DNA from: Heliocidaris erythrogramma
Lineage: Eukaryota > Echinodermata > Echinoidea > Camarodonta > Echinometridae
Assembly: GCA_025617745.1 (NCBI GenBank)
Contig: CM046856.1
Location: 35,520,208-35,584,207 of the forward strand
Direction of reading: 5' to 3'
DNA: 64,000 nt
Position numbers and translations under genes: made by a program. Numbering within the stretch: the stretch's first letter is position 1; the number at the start of each line of letters is the position of its first letter. Below, one piece after another: positions 24,001-36,885 of the stretch. The notes below the pieces were generated by a model that searched no databases, was not told the DNA's origin, and saw nothing but the letters and a program-made list of their open reading frames with translations.

Positions 24001-27000
24001 ATTACTTGAGGAGGGAAAAACTGCACACCAGCTTAGTGTTGATATTATCTTGCTAATTATCATCCAAAATCAAAGAAATCTGACAAAAACTTTTTTGAGG
24101 ACTGACCAAAACTATACATGACCTTTAAATAAACCAACTGCTGTGATGTTACATGTACATTGGACTAGGGTAATGGTAATGCCATACTGGCAGAGCTGCC
24201 AACATTGAAATTCAACAATCAGGGAGATGTCTATTAAATGCCTAAAACCTAATGGCAATAATTTTTCCATAATCAGGAAGACTGTTTGATAGGAGACATT
24301 TAAACTGGTTAATAAGTGTCCGATTTCAGGGAGTCTCCTGCGAAATCAGGGAGACTCGGCAGCCCTGTGCTTTTTCTTATCATCATTTACATACAGCAAG
24401 TATTTGAGCTAGTGGTCTATGTTTGCATGCAAGAAATCAGTCATTATTATCAACTAGAATTTTGTGTCGGGATTTAGGCAACAATTCCTAAAACCCTGCC
24501 TCATACTCCATTTTGAGCAATGAAATCTGACAATTTGTTTAAAATGATTGCTTTACAAGCAGATCTTTTGTATGCTGTGCTATGGCAAAAGGGCTAACTA
24601 CAGATTTAGAAGAAAGGCCCTAGGGGGGGGGGGGGGGGAATGACCAGCCCGTGCCCCCTTCCCCCTGAAACCCCAAATGGTATACCTTAACCCTAATAGA
24701 GCCGGGTTATTTAGACCCATCTCACAGACGGGGGAGGCGGGGGGGGGGGGGGCTGATTCCGCCCCCCAAGATCTCGGCCGTCCACCGCGCATTTGCAACG
24801 AAAATCGGCACACACGTCGCCGACCACGTAATCTACAAAACTGTATAATCAATTTCTCCGAAAAATGTCACAACTAATTAATTATGCTAATTTATGCATA
24901 AAATTAATGGTTTGCTCTAATTAATTAAATAAAGCCCCAAAACTGCTAATTTTTTGTATAGACTCTTTGTCAGATTCTGATCAAATAAACCAAAAAAAAA
25001 ATTCGGTAAAATCCTTTTTTTATTTTATTGTTTTTTTAATTTATATATTTCTTTGTTTTTCGACTTTGTTTTTTATTGTTTTTTCGATGGAATTCGTCGG
25101 CGACACTATTTTAATTATAAACAACATAAAATTAATTGTTTTTAAACAGTAAAAGTAAAAATAATGAAACATTTATGAATTTTAGCTGGAAACACAATTT
25201 GCATTGGATTTGTACACGAAATCACGTTTTTGAGCAATTTTGGGTCTGACATGCACTTACGAAATGTTGCGTAACTCCGGAACCGCACGCGCGGACATCA
25301 CAAATTTGGTCTCAAAAGTTGCGCAAGACTTGAAAGTAAAAAGTAGTGAAGCGGCGTGGTGACTGCTTTTCGCGATGCGAACATATTACGCGAAACGTCG
25401 AGGGGGGGGCGGAATCCCCCCCCCCCCCCCCCCCCCGGGCCTATTAGGGTTTAAAGTACATTTAATCCCAAAATTGTGCACCCATTTTAAAACAGTCATC
25501 CTAGAAGGCATCTGCAAAACAAGTGAGAAATCTTTTGGACTTGTTGCCCACTTTACAAAATCCTGGATCCACCCCTGCATTAAGCTGTCAATGCTGCGTG
25601 TTTAGACAGATGAACTCGTCTGTTGAAAGCCTGAAGGGCGTGAACTGCTATAATTCTACATAGAGTTAACGCCCTTCTTGCCCTCAGTTGACGAACCGGT
25701 ACCTTTGTGCCATCTTGGCGTTGAGGTTACTTGAGAATATTCTCGTTGCTTGGTACATGGAAGCCGCAGTCCACTTGTCAGGCTCTGTGATGTACAGGAT
25801 CTACAAGGGGAAAAAAAAAGAAAGGGTAAATTAGAACTGTGGCTTCGGGGGAGTAGGGCCTTTAGGCGCAGGCTCTTGTATGCATTATAACATCATCTTC
25901 AAGTAATAGGAAATAATAATATTCTTGATTTGTATTGCACATAATACATCTATGACATGCAGAGGCTCGTTGTTTTCTCATCCCCCTCCCTTTTTTGTTG
26001 CTTATCAGAGCTTGACAAGATTTACTGAGAAACTTAGCACCTTTTGTATAACCCCCCCCTTTTTTTTGTTGCTTGTCATTGGTTTTTTAAAAGCGTATTG
26101 TATTGTACTGTATTGGTTTATTGTTATACATGTGTACATACTAATAAATATGCAGTTACAAGTTAAAACCTGTTCAATTTTTAAAGTCAGAACTACATGG
26201 CATAAAAATACATTGATAACACTTCCGTGCTAATCACAAGTCATTCTTGACTCCATCTAAGATATTGTGCCCCCCCCCCCCCCATCCAGAATTCTGGATC
26301 TGCCCCTTAGACTTACCTGTTCCCATCCCTTGAGGGCAGGAAGAATCTTAAATGCCTTGGGCAGTTTACCACTGCGATACCTTGAGAGAATCTGCCCTAC
26401 TCCTTTGTACACCTGCACTACTCTGTCATCAAGGTCTGGAGGTGCCATGCCAGATTCTGTACCCCCCAAAAAACATACATTAACATAAATTCAAAGATGT
26501 AAGATGTTAGACATTTTGAATCATCATAACTTCCACATTGCTACTTGGTCTGTAATTGAGTAGTAAATGAGCATAAACACTGACTAATTCAAACGCCCTA
26601 TTGCATTGTTGATGTCTGTCACTTGGTCTCTCATTTTTGTCTACATAAACCGGTCTAGAGACTGGACAACCAAAAGTCGAGAAGCTTCTCAACTCTTTTT
26701 GTAGGAGTCACTTTATTTAACCTTGTTCAGAATCCAGATGCAATAAGCTTCCGAAAGTTACTATCTACTTACATTTGAAAATACTGAAAAGAAAACACAC
26801 TCTTTTCCCTAATGCCCCTTACCACTTCCACCCCCCCCCCCCAAAAAAAATGAAGACTGAAAAAAACAAAAAGATTATAGTCCATTTGACACTCTTATAC
26901 ATATTTTTTTTGGATTTGTAACATTTGGCAAGCGGTCACAGAAAACTTTCAACCTTGGGGCAACCTTGAACAAAGTTGCATAATTTGCATATTGAAACCC

Positions 27001-30000
27001 AATGTGTTGTTTATCTTGTGCAATGCAACATGTGATTCAACGAAGAGAAATATTGTATTACAAGTTTCACTGTACAAGATTAACAACACTGTTAGTGTCA
27101 GGTTCAGTACGCACATCGTTGTCTTGCCTATACATGTGGAAATTTGGATTTATGCAAAATTCTCAAAGTTACTTTTCAGCAACAAAGTTGAAATTGTTCA
27201 GAGACAACATTGGATTACAAATCCACAAAAAAAATTCAACATAAAGAACATCGAGGTTCATAAAATGTCTATTTGACTACTAGAGAAGCTCTTTCATACA
27301 AAGATTGCAATATGTTATCAGAATCAGGGATGCCACTTAGAATTGATAACAAAGTAGGAAAATCATCAAGAATGGGCCCTTGTGTACATAAAAAGTGGTT
27401 TTCTATGGCTAAAAATATGTTGAAAAAGTAGGAATTCCTACTTTTGTCTGAAAAGTGGCATCCATGCAGAATATAATGATCAAAATGGTGAGAAATTTAA
27501 ATCAATGTAATGAAATTGAAAAAGAACCCACTAATTTTTATTCAAACTATTTAATAGTAGATGTACATTTGATTTTTTTCTTCAAAAGTAACACTGTCAG
27601 ATTGTGCTAGTTATGCAGTTTTATTTTCAGTTTAAACAGCACTGAAAATACCAGGGGTAAAGCAACAGTATAAATCAATCACTCAGTCAATGTATGTCAA
27701 TAACTGTCAATCATCATCAACTAAAAAGTTCATTCTCAGTCCACTGGGCTTTCTCTCAACACATGTCATTGAACATTTGATGGAGAAATTGATGTTGCTA
27801 AATGAGTCACAATATTGTGCGCACCCCCCGTAACCCAGTAACTGAATGCCTGCGGGCAACAGTGATTTCTTTTTTCTCCGGCCAAATATTGTACAAATTC
27901 TGTTATTTCACTTTGACCTGACAAATAAAATAAGAGTAATAAGAACAAATCACCTGTCATCTGTGATGCTACCTCTGTCTTCTTCTCTGTCAGTTTCTCC
28001 ATGATGATGTCTGCAAGGGTCCGTCTCATGGGGGCATCCTTTGACATGAACTGCTGGAGCGCCCTCTCATCCTCTTCGTCTACATCCTGAACCACAGACA
28101 ATGGGAATGAACAAAGCATGTCATACAACACACTGGAAGGAAAGTCCTTGAAACTAAAGTCTACCATCCACTTTTAAATATCACTCTAACACTGATATGC
28201 AAGAATGAGCAATCTTGATCCGAATGTCAACAGGATATGACAAATTTCAAAGCACTACCTCAGTGCAAGAAGGGATAATTGATCACAGTTACCTTCATAC
28301 CTAGGAATCTAAGCAAAGGCCCTATTGACATCTTCCTGGATCACAGTTCTCTAGGCTTTCTCTTGAATCATGTCATTGATTTTTTTTGGAGAAATTGATG
28401 TCATTATCATCTAAACTCAGCCAAAAAAGTTCAGAAACTCAAGTATGACCAATGGTATCTTTCATGTCACTAGATTATTATCTCGTTATTATTCCTTAGC
28501 CTACTCATTTATTTTCCTATGTGAGATCCTGCAAAATATGTTGTTACTGTCTCCATCTGTTGCCAACATGAGAAGATCCCAGGCTGTAGTGGTTGCAGTT
28601 TAGCTGGATTAATATGCAGGCATGAAAAGTGCTGTTCATGAAAGACACTGAAAAACTTTCGCGAAGCAAAGCGAGGAAGCAAAGCAGCCTAGCGGGGAGA
28701 GGGGTTGGTAGGGAGATTTTTCAAATTTGGGGTTCAGAATTGTGCAAAGATATTTAACCTCATATTCAATGAGAATCTGTATTAAGATGATTATATATAG
28801 CACAAGTCATACCAAAACAGGCTCTGAATACCGTGAGCGATCAAAATATCCCATAGTCGATGATCACATACCTTGCAAAATGCATGCCGTTTACTTTTTC
28901 CAGATGCCAGGATAAAGTCAGAACTCTAGTCTTATCCACACAATCTTGCTGTAAAATTGGAACTTTCCAAGGCTTATCCTTTTAGAATTACAATCCAACT
29001 CGGTAAAAGAAAGATTATTGCTTGCTTGAGACATCGCAAAGCCTAAGGATCGCAACTGCACTGGCAAACATACGGCGTGCACTGCACATGGGCTGTGTGA
29101 CTGTGTAATGTAATAACTTGCATGTGCTTGTAGTATGAATAGCCTTCCGCCTTCATGCAAGTGTGCGATTACGGGAGGTATTTTGTGTATACACACAAAT
29201 CCTTGTTACGCGATCCGTTCGCATGTATGTACAATATAAACATCGACACAAGTTGCTGCGATCAACAATGCGGTAGTAAGCTAAGGGATCGCCTCTGATT
29301 CCGTCTAGATGCATGCCCATGTATACTGTGTATACACACTGACGTATGCACGGAAATACATAATTTTTTAAAGGAAATGTGTGGAATACGCAGAAAAAAT
29401 CTAGGCTCGGAGGAAAAAGCAGAAATCTGTGGATACGCAGAAAATTTTTATGCCTGAATATGAACAACATGCACTCCATAGGAAGCAAAAGAAAGGAGAA
29501 ATATCACTGAAGATGATGATTAATACCCCCGCCCCGTGAGAACAGCCTTTCTTGACTTTTGGTCGAAAACTGAGGAAGTAGTTCGATCCGCAAGATTTTT
29601 CCCTGATTTACTGCCATAGATATGCCGTTTCCATGGCAACGCAGCTTCCGACACATCAAAAAAATATGTTGTACACATCTTCCCAGTAAGACCAATGTGT
29701 GTACCAGATTTTCATGACTTTCGGTCAAAAACTGAGGAAGTAGTTCGATCCGCAAGGCGTTTCCTTGATTTTCTGCCATAAATATGCCGTTACCATGGCA
29801 ACGCAGATTCCGACTCATCCGAAAAATATGTCTTGCACATCTTCCCACCAAGACCAATGTGTGTACCAAATTTCATGACTTTCGGTCAAAAACTGAGGAA
29901 GTAGTTTGATCCGCAATGTGTTTCCTTGATTTTCTGCCATAAATATGCCGTTACCATGGCAACGCAGATTCCGACTCATCCGAAAAATATGTCTTGCACA

Positions 30001-33000
30001 TCTTCCCATCAAGACCAATGTGTGTACGAAATTTCATGACTTTCGGTCAAAAACTGAGAAAGTAGTTCGATCCGCAAGCTGTTTTCCTTGATTTTCTGCC
30101 ATAAATATGCTGTTACCATGGCAACGCAGATTCCGACTCATCCGAAAAATATGTCTTGCACATCTTCCCACCAAGACCAACGTGTGTACCAAATTTCATG
30201 ACTTTCGGTCAAAAACTGAGGAAGTAGTTCGATCCGCAAGGTGTTTCCTTGATTTTCTGCCATAAATATGCCGTTACCATGGCAACGCAGATTCCGACTC
30301 ATCCGAAAAATATGTCTTGCACATCTTCCCACCAAGACCAATGTGTGTACCAAATTTCATGACTTTCGGTCAAAAACTGAGGAAGTAGTTCGATCCGCAA
30401 TGTGTTTCCTTGATTTACTGCCATAAATATGCCGTTACCATGGCAACGCATATTCCGACTCATCCGAAAAATATGTCTTGCACATCTTCCCATCAAGACC
30501 AATGTGTGTACCAAATTTCATGACTTTCTGTCAAAAACTGAGGAAGTAGTTCGATCCGCAAGCTGTTTTCCTTGATTTTCTGCCATAAATATGCCGTTAC
30601 CATGGCAACGCAGATTCCGACTCATCTGAAAAATATGTCTTGCACATCTTCCCACCAAGACCAATGTGTGTACCAAATTTCATGACTTTCGGTCAAAAAC
30701 TGAGGAAGTAGTTTGATCCGCAAGCTGTTTTCCTTGATCTTCTGCCATAAATATGCCGTTACCATGGCAACGCAGATTCCGACTGATCCGAAAAATATGT
30801 CTTGCACATCTTCCCACCAAGACCAATGTGTGTACCAAATTTCATGACTTTCGGTCAAAAACTGAGGAAGTAGTTCGATCCGCAAGATTTGCAACAGACC
30901 GACCGCCCGCCCGCCCGCCCGCCCGACTGCCCACCCACCCGCCCGACCGCCCAACCATCGACTGATTCCAGTATATCCCCTTCAAACTTCGTTTGGCGGG
31001 GGTATAATGAATGTGCTGAATTACAAAATCATATACAGTGGTTACCATTCATTACAGGTCTATAATGGACTTACAATCTCATCAAAGAACTGTCCCTCAT
31101 GTTGGTTAAACTCTTGGTCCTCTTCCTCCTCATCGTCGGAGCCATCTGCCCTTGTAGGACCAAGACTTGTGGCTGGTTTCTTAGATGGACCAAGTCTAGT
31201 GTGAAGGAGAGAAGAAAAAAAAAGAGAAAGGAAAAGAAAATATACATTGTTACGTGGCGTGGAGAAGGTTTACGGTTCACCATGTGGTTAGTCCTGAAAA
31301 GGACTATTGAGTAAGAAGAAGAAAGTGGAGAAAGTTGAGAGGAGAAGAAAAGGAAAGGCGAGATAGAAATTCAGAGAGTGTAGAAGTAATCTTTCTTGAA
31401 AGTGTGAATTCCTGAAAAGGACTCCAGGTAATTCAGCCTTCTCACCTGGTTTACAGTCCTTTTCAGGACTTCACACTTTCAAGAAAGATTACTTCTACAC
31501 TCTCTGAATTTCTATCTCGCCTTTCCTTTTCTTCTCCTCTCAACTTTCTCCACTTTCTTCTTCTTACTCAATAGTCCTTTTCAGGACTAACCACATGGTG
31601 AACCGTAAACCTTCTCCACGTTATCAGTACCACCATGCAAACCTCTACCTTCAAAAATACATTGTTATGATATATCAACATTCATAATTACTGTCACCAT
31701 GTATACATGTAGGTATATATATATGAATTTCACTTGGCAGCTCATGGGTTCCTATAGAAATTAGGAATATTGCAGAAGATGTATGTCTATTTTCTACCAA
31801 GTTTAAGAATAAAATACTGGAAGTAAGTAATTCACACAGGCAGTGAAAGTGGAAAGATTCTTATTTCCCCATCCCTTGAGCGTACTTCCTTTACAAGGTT
31901 TTTGAGACATTCACTCTTCAAATGCAGTTTAACAACAACTATTCAACATAAGTTTTAAAGAGGACCAATCGCCTTTAAAAATAATTGGTATACTGACAGC
32001 ATGTATAAACTCAACCCCAAAACTTTTACCTGGCATCCTATGGGTTAACATGGGTTAACCTGAGTCTAACCGCCAAACCAACTCCAGACCGACTCCAAAC
32101 CAACTTAATCTTGACCCTTCAATATTTTGTCAGTCTGTCACTCTGTTGTCAGTCACGTTGATGTGACCAAGATATTAAGGGGTACATGCAGAAATAAAGG
32201 ACAACATTCTACCCAGAATGCATGGTGCATCAACTAGTCTACTCACAAGTGGATTTTAAGTTCATTGATAATGTACTTAAACTTGCAATACATCTCTTTA
32301 ATGAAGACTGAAGTTACATTCGATGCTCCAAGAGCTCGTATTTAGAATACAACTTATTATGGCATTATGGATCATTCCATAACAGAGCAAAAATATGTAT
32401 TGATAGGTGACTGGCCCCCTTTAATAAGTGTAGATCCCTACCTTGACGTTCCATGCTCAACTTCAAGTTCATCTTGCTGAAGCCTTGCCTGCTCCAAGAT
32501 CTTCCTTGAAAGTCTTTCATCAACATACTGGAATGGAGTAAAGAGAAAATGAGTTCAACTTAAGGTACACTACTAATAATTAAAAGATAAATCTGGTCAT
32601 GCAATTATTGTGAAAGAAAAACTGTCTTTAGTTTAGGCATGGCTTGACACTAGCAGTGGTCCGGAGGTCAAAGTTCACCCAAAATAATGTGTTGGACCAC
32701 CAAATTTGAATGGTGGTCTCATGGTGTCCACCAAAAATTTTGAATCGCCGATCCTCCCAAAACAAGGAAAGAGCTCAACGCGATATTCAAATGCGCCCCA
32801 CATTTTCACAAAACGTTTCCATGTTGATGATAAACAGCGAGTGATGTGCATGTGATGTGATTGTTTAAATTGCTACTTTCAAGTCTTGCATTTAATTTGA
32901 ACATAAACTCGGCCATGTAAAAGTTGGTAAGACATTTAAAAAAATTGGCTTAAATTTCACTTTAATTGTAGCTCAAGCTGAAACCTCATGCCACAATTCG

Positions 33001-36000
33001 ATCTCTAATAAAAGACAAAGTATTCTTTTATTTAATTTGATTTTTTGTTAGATTCCTGTTTCAAAAAGTTGGTTTTGGTGTCAAAATATTGAATTTCCAG
33101 AATATCCTTCCTTCTCAAATACATATAAGTCACGTGACTCACATTCGCGATCACGATAGCAGATTTTACGATAGCGATCGCGAAAATGAGTCATGTGACT
33201 ATACATGTACTTGAGAATGAAGAATAATTGAAGAAATTCGATAATTTGACACCAAATCTGAATTATTGCAGCAGGATTCCAATAAAAAAATCATGTCTTT
33301 TACTGGAGAATGAATTAAGGCATGAGATTTTATATGTAGCTCTCAGCTAGAATAAAAGTGAAATTCAAGCCAATTTTTGTCTAACCAACTTTTACGTAGT
33401 AGAATTTATGTACATAGTAATTGCTAGCATCTACATGTATATCGAGGTGATAATTTAAGCTTCAATCACCACCTCCCTGATCATAGCGATCTGAGGTCCA
33501 GTTTTCTCAGGCCTCACTTTTTCGCGTCGCAAATTAATGCAGTCATTAATCAAGTGGAAATATTTTCGCGAGCTGTTAAATTCAAATCCCAACATCAGTT
33601 CGCGAAAAATAGCAGCTTTTACAGTATGTGAAAGTTAAGGGTTAAGCGCATCTCATGAAATTGAAAACAATACCGCAAACAATAATTCTCATTTGAAGAA
33701 AAAAGTGATTTATTTTACTATTTAATGTGGACCACCAAAATTGAGTGTGGTCCACCAAAAATGAAAATGAGTCAAATTTGATGGACCAACTGGACCACCA
33801 AAATTTTGAGTTAGTGTTGAGCCCTGGTTTAGGTTAAGCATTTAGGAGTAAATGTGAAGTTGATATGAGATCGCAATATCCCTGATTCTGATTCTCAGTC
33901 CAAAATCCTTTGACTTCGAGTTTGACGATTAATTTTCTTGTTTTAATATTGGAATCACTTTTAGTCCAGAATTTTGCTTTCTGTTTGGTATATATCTATA
34001 TAAACATGCTAAATAAATTATTGTGGAAAACTAGAATATGAGAAATCATCATGGATCGAATATCTTGCGTTCTGCAGGCACACGCCACAACGCCCAGTGC
34101 TCGGACCTTTACTATTTTTAATCTACGTTAACGACCTACCAGACGACCACACAAGACTATAAGCAGCCGACTGTGTCATGTACTCCGACATCAAGACAAC
34201 TCGACGCTACTAAACTACAGGACGACTGGAACAGACTCTCTGCATGGGTAATTTACATGGCAGATGCAACTTAATCCACATAAATGTTATGTTCTCAGAA
34301 TTGCTGCTTCTAGATCTCCTATAATAACCAAGTATACTATACATGTAGGTGATAGCATTACAGGAAACCCCCTCTCACTCATACATGTATCTTGGAGTAG
34401 AGATCTCTGAAGATTTAAAGTGGGATGCACACATATCTAACATAACTTCATCTGCAAACAAAGTAAATGGATTTATCCGTAGAAACATAATATAATGTAC
34501 TAAACAAACCAAATCTACAGCTTACACAACACTAGTCCGTCCAGTTGTAGAATATAATTCTAGTTTCTGGGACCCATATACAAAAGAACGGACTCATGAA
34601 ATTGGTAAAGTCCAAAGAAGGGCAGCCAAAATAGTATGCAATGACTATAGGCAAACTACCAGCGCTACTGAACTTATGTAGGGATTAGGCTGGGACTTGC
34701 TTTCTATTTGAAAGAAAGTTTTGAGGGTCAGTGCTGTATATTGCACAAGACCTGGGGGGGGGGGGGGGGGCACATGGCCCTGCTGGTGTCAGACTACCTA
34801 TGTCCAGCTACACGGGCCACTAGACGTACTTCAGGAAACTCCTTCATACAATACTCCACTATTAGAGGCGCGCGGCCAATATTTGAGAGACTGTCTCAAT
34901 CGTCTTACCTGGATAATTCCAACTCTCTACTGTGTGGCCTTCCAAAATACCAAACTACAAAAAGTTCAAAATGCAGCTGCCCGTCTTGTGACCAAATCCA
35001 CACGTTCAGTCCATACTACCCCAATACTTAAGAACCTCCACTGGCTCCCTATAGAACAACTGGCTCAGTGCCATCTACGTTGTCTTTTTGTTTAGCATTA
35101 ATGACCGGTTAGATTGGCGGAATAAAACACCTAGCTTTGTGATGTAAAAGGCGTATAGCCCATTTTTTTTTACACTCAGGAAGCTAGTCCTGGCTACCCA
35201 TGTACAGCTCTGTAGGCCAGTACCAGATTGATAAGCCAAGGAGCATGTACTTCTAACTTGTTAGGTGATATTGTAAAGTATACATTCTAATCTGCCGCAA
35301 TAACGTCTCTGGAGTATGAGGTCATCTTAAGATGAGTGGACAAAGTCCCACATAGGCAAGGGCCTATGACTATAGTATGAGTGCCGCAACCAAGAGTACT
35401 ATTATCTACTAAGACTCCAAATCCAAGGCAATAGCAAGACTCCAGTACGGCAGTAGCAGTAGCAGTAGAGCACTAATAATGCCTTAATGCAATAATGGCT
35501 GCCTAAATTAAGCAACATTGCGCACTCCCTCATCCTCCTCGTTTGGATCCTGATGGAATGTTGAGGAGTAACCAGAAGAAGAAGAATCACCACATTCCTA
35601 ACAATTTTTAGACCCCTTTAACTAGCGAGTTCGGTGAAATGCCACTTCCGGATTTTGTATCTGTAATACACGTAAAACAAGTACTTGAAAACTCGCTAAT
35701 AACAGCAATCTAGATTCATATTTTACCTTTTCGAACACATCTGCTGGTAGCTAAGAGGTATCTTGTTCTTTTGATGTCAATTAATTGGACAGATTTTCAG
35801 TATAATCTGAAATAAACGTGTGACAATTCCGAGAGACTTTGGAGCACTATGCGGTCGGGACTTGTACAGGGGGCCGCCATTTTGATATTTTCCCAGAATC
35901 CTCTCGGACCTCTGAGAGCCTGGGAGTCCCTTCGTGAATGAACTGATTTGATAGCTGAGAGTATGAGCTTTCATCTCGTTCCAAGATTGCTGGAATCGGC

Positions 36001-36851
36001 CTGAAATTGACTTTTGTTCATAGCAGAGAAGAATAAGTGTTAATTTTGAGTATATTTTTCATACTTTGGGAGGTAAAAAAACTGTTGAAAATGTCATGAA
36101 GGAGGGGGGAAACCACTTAAAAACTCATATTTTCAGAAAATTTGAAGTTTCAAGAATGCAATGGTTTATAATGTTAGTGATTTCATAATCGCGCATGGAA
36201 TCGCAGTGCACTTAGAAAAAAAATAGACAAATCGGAAAAATGAAAAAAAATGGTGACTTGACTTTATTTGGAGTTGAGCCTTATATAAGTATTCTCTCTT
36301 TAACTGTTGTGGGTGTCAAATTTTTTTTATAAAAAAAGTAATATAACTACATGTACATGTAAGCCTAATGCTAGAGCAAGCCAAGAGTCAATATAGTTTT
36401 GAAATACAGTCAAACCTGTCTTAGTGGCCACCTGTCTATAGCGGTCACTTATATTGCCTCCCTGTAACAAGAAACATTTGCTTTAGAACCTGTCTATAAA
36501 GGCCACCTGTCTACAGTGGCCACTTTTTCTGTTTCCCTTGGGTGGCCTTAATAGACAGGTTTGACTGTAGTTAAATAATATAGATAGATAAATATAATAT
36601 AAAGAAAGTGTTCTGCGTCGGTTTAGGTAAAATACAAATAGAAAAGACAAATATAAATAAAAAAACCGTAGAGATGTCAATTATCCGATATTTCGGGCAT
36701 AGCCCTTTGTCAAGGAATGACAAATTTATTACGTGTCAAGCAAAAATAAGGGCAAATAAAAGACGCACAAAATGGTCGCGTAGAAACAAGATGTAAGAAC
36801 GCCCCAGAAGTGACGTAACAATACATCAAGAGAAGAATAACGAAGAAGAGC

Positions 36852-36885
<34 letters not shown>

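Noticed and set aside
29540..30895. CRISPR-like regular array
   Set aside because: Units are 161 bp, contiguous and nearly identical throughout, with no spacers, in an animal genome.
29504..30954. Repeated 60-120 codon minus-strand ORFs
   Set aside because: They are shadows of the 161-bp array, whose unit is not a multiple of three; no protein family is recognised.
31455..31588. A real histone gene here
   Set aside because: Only 3'-end signals are present; no frame around the palindrome reads as any core or linker histone.
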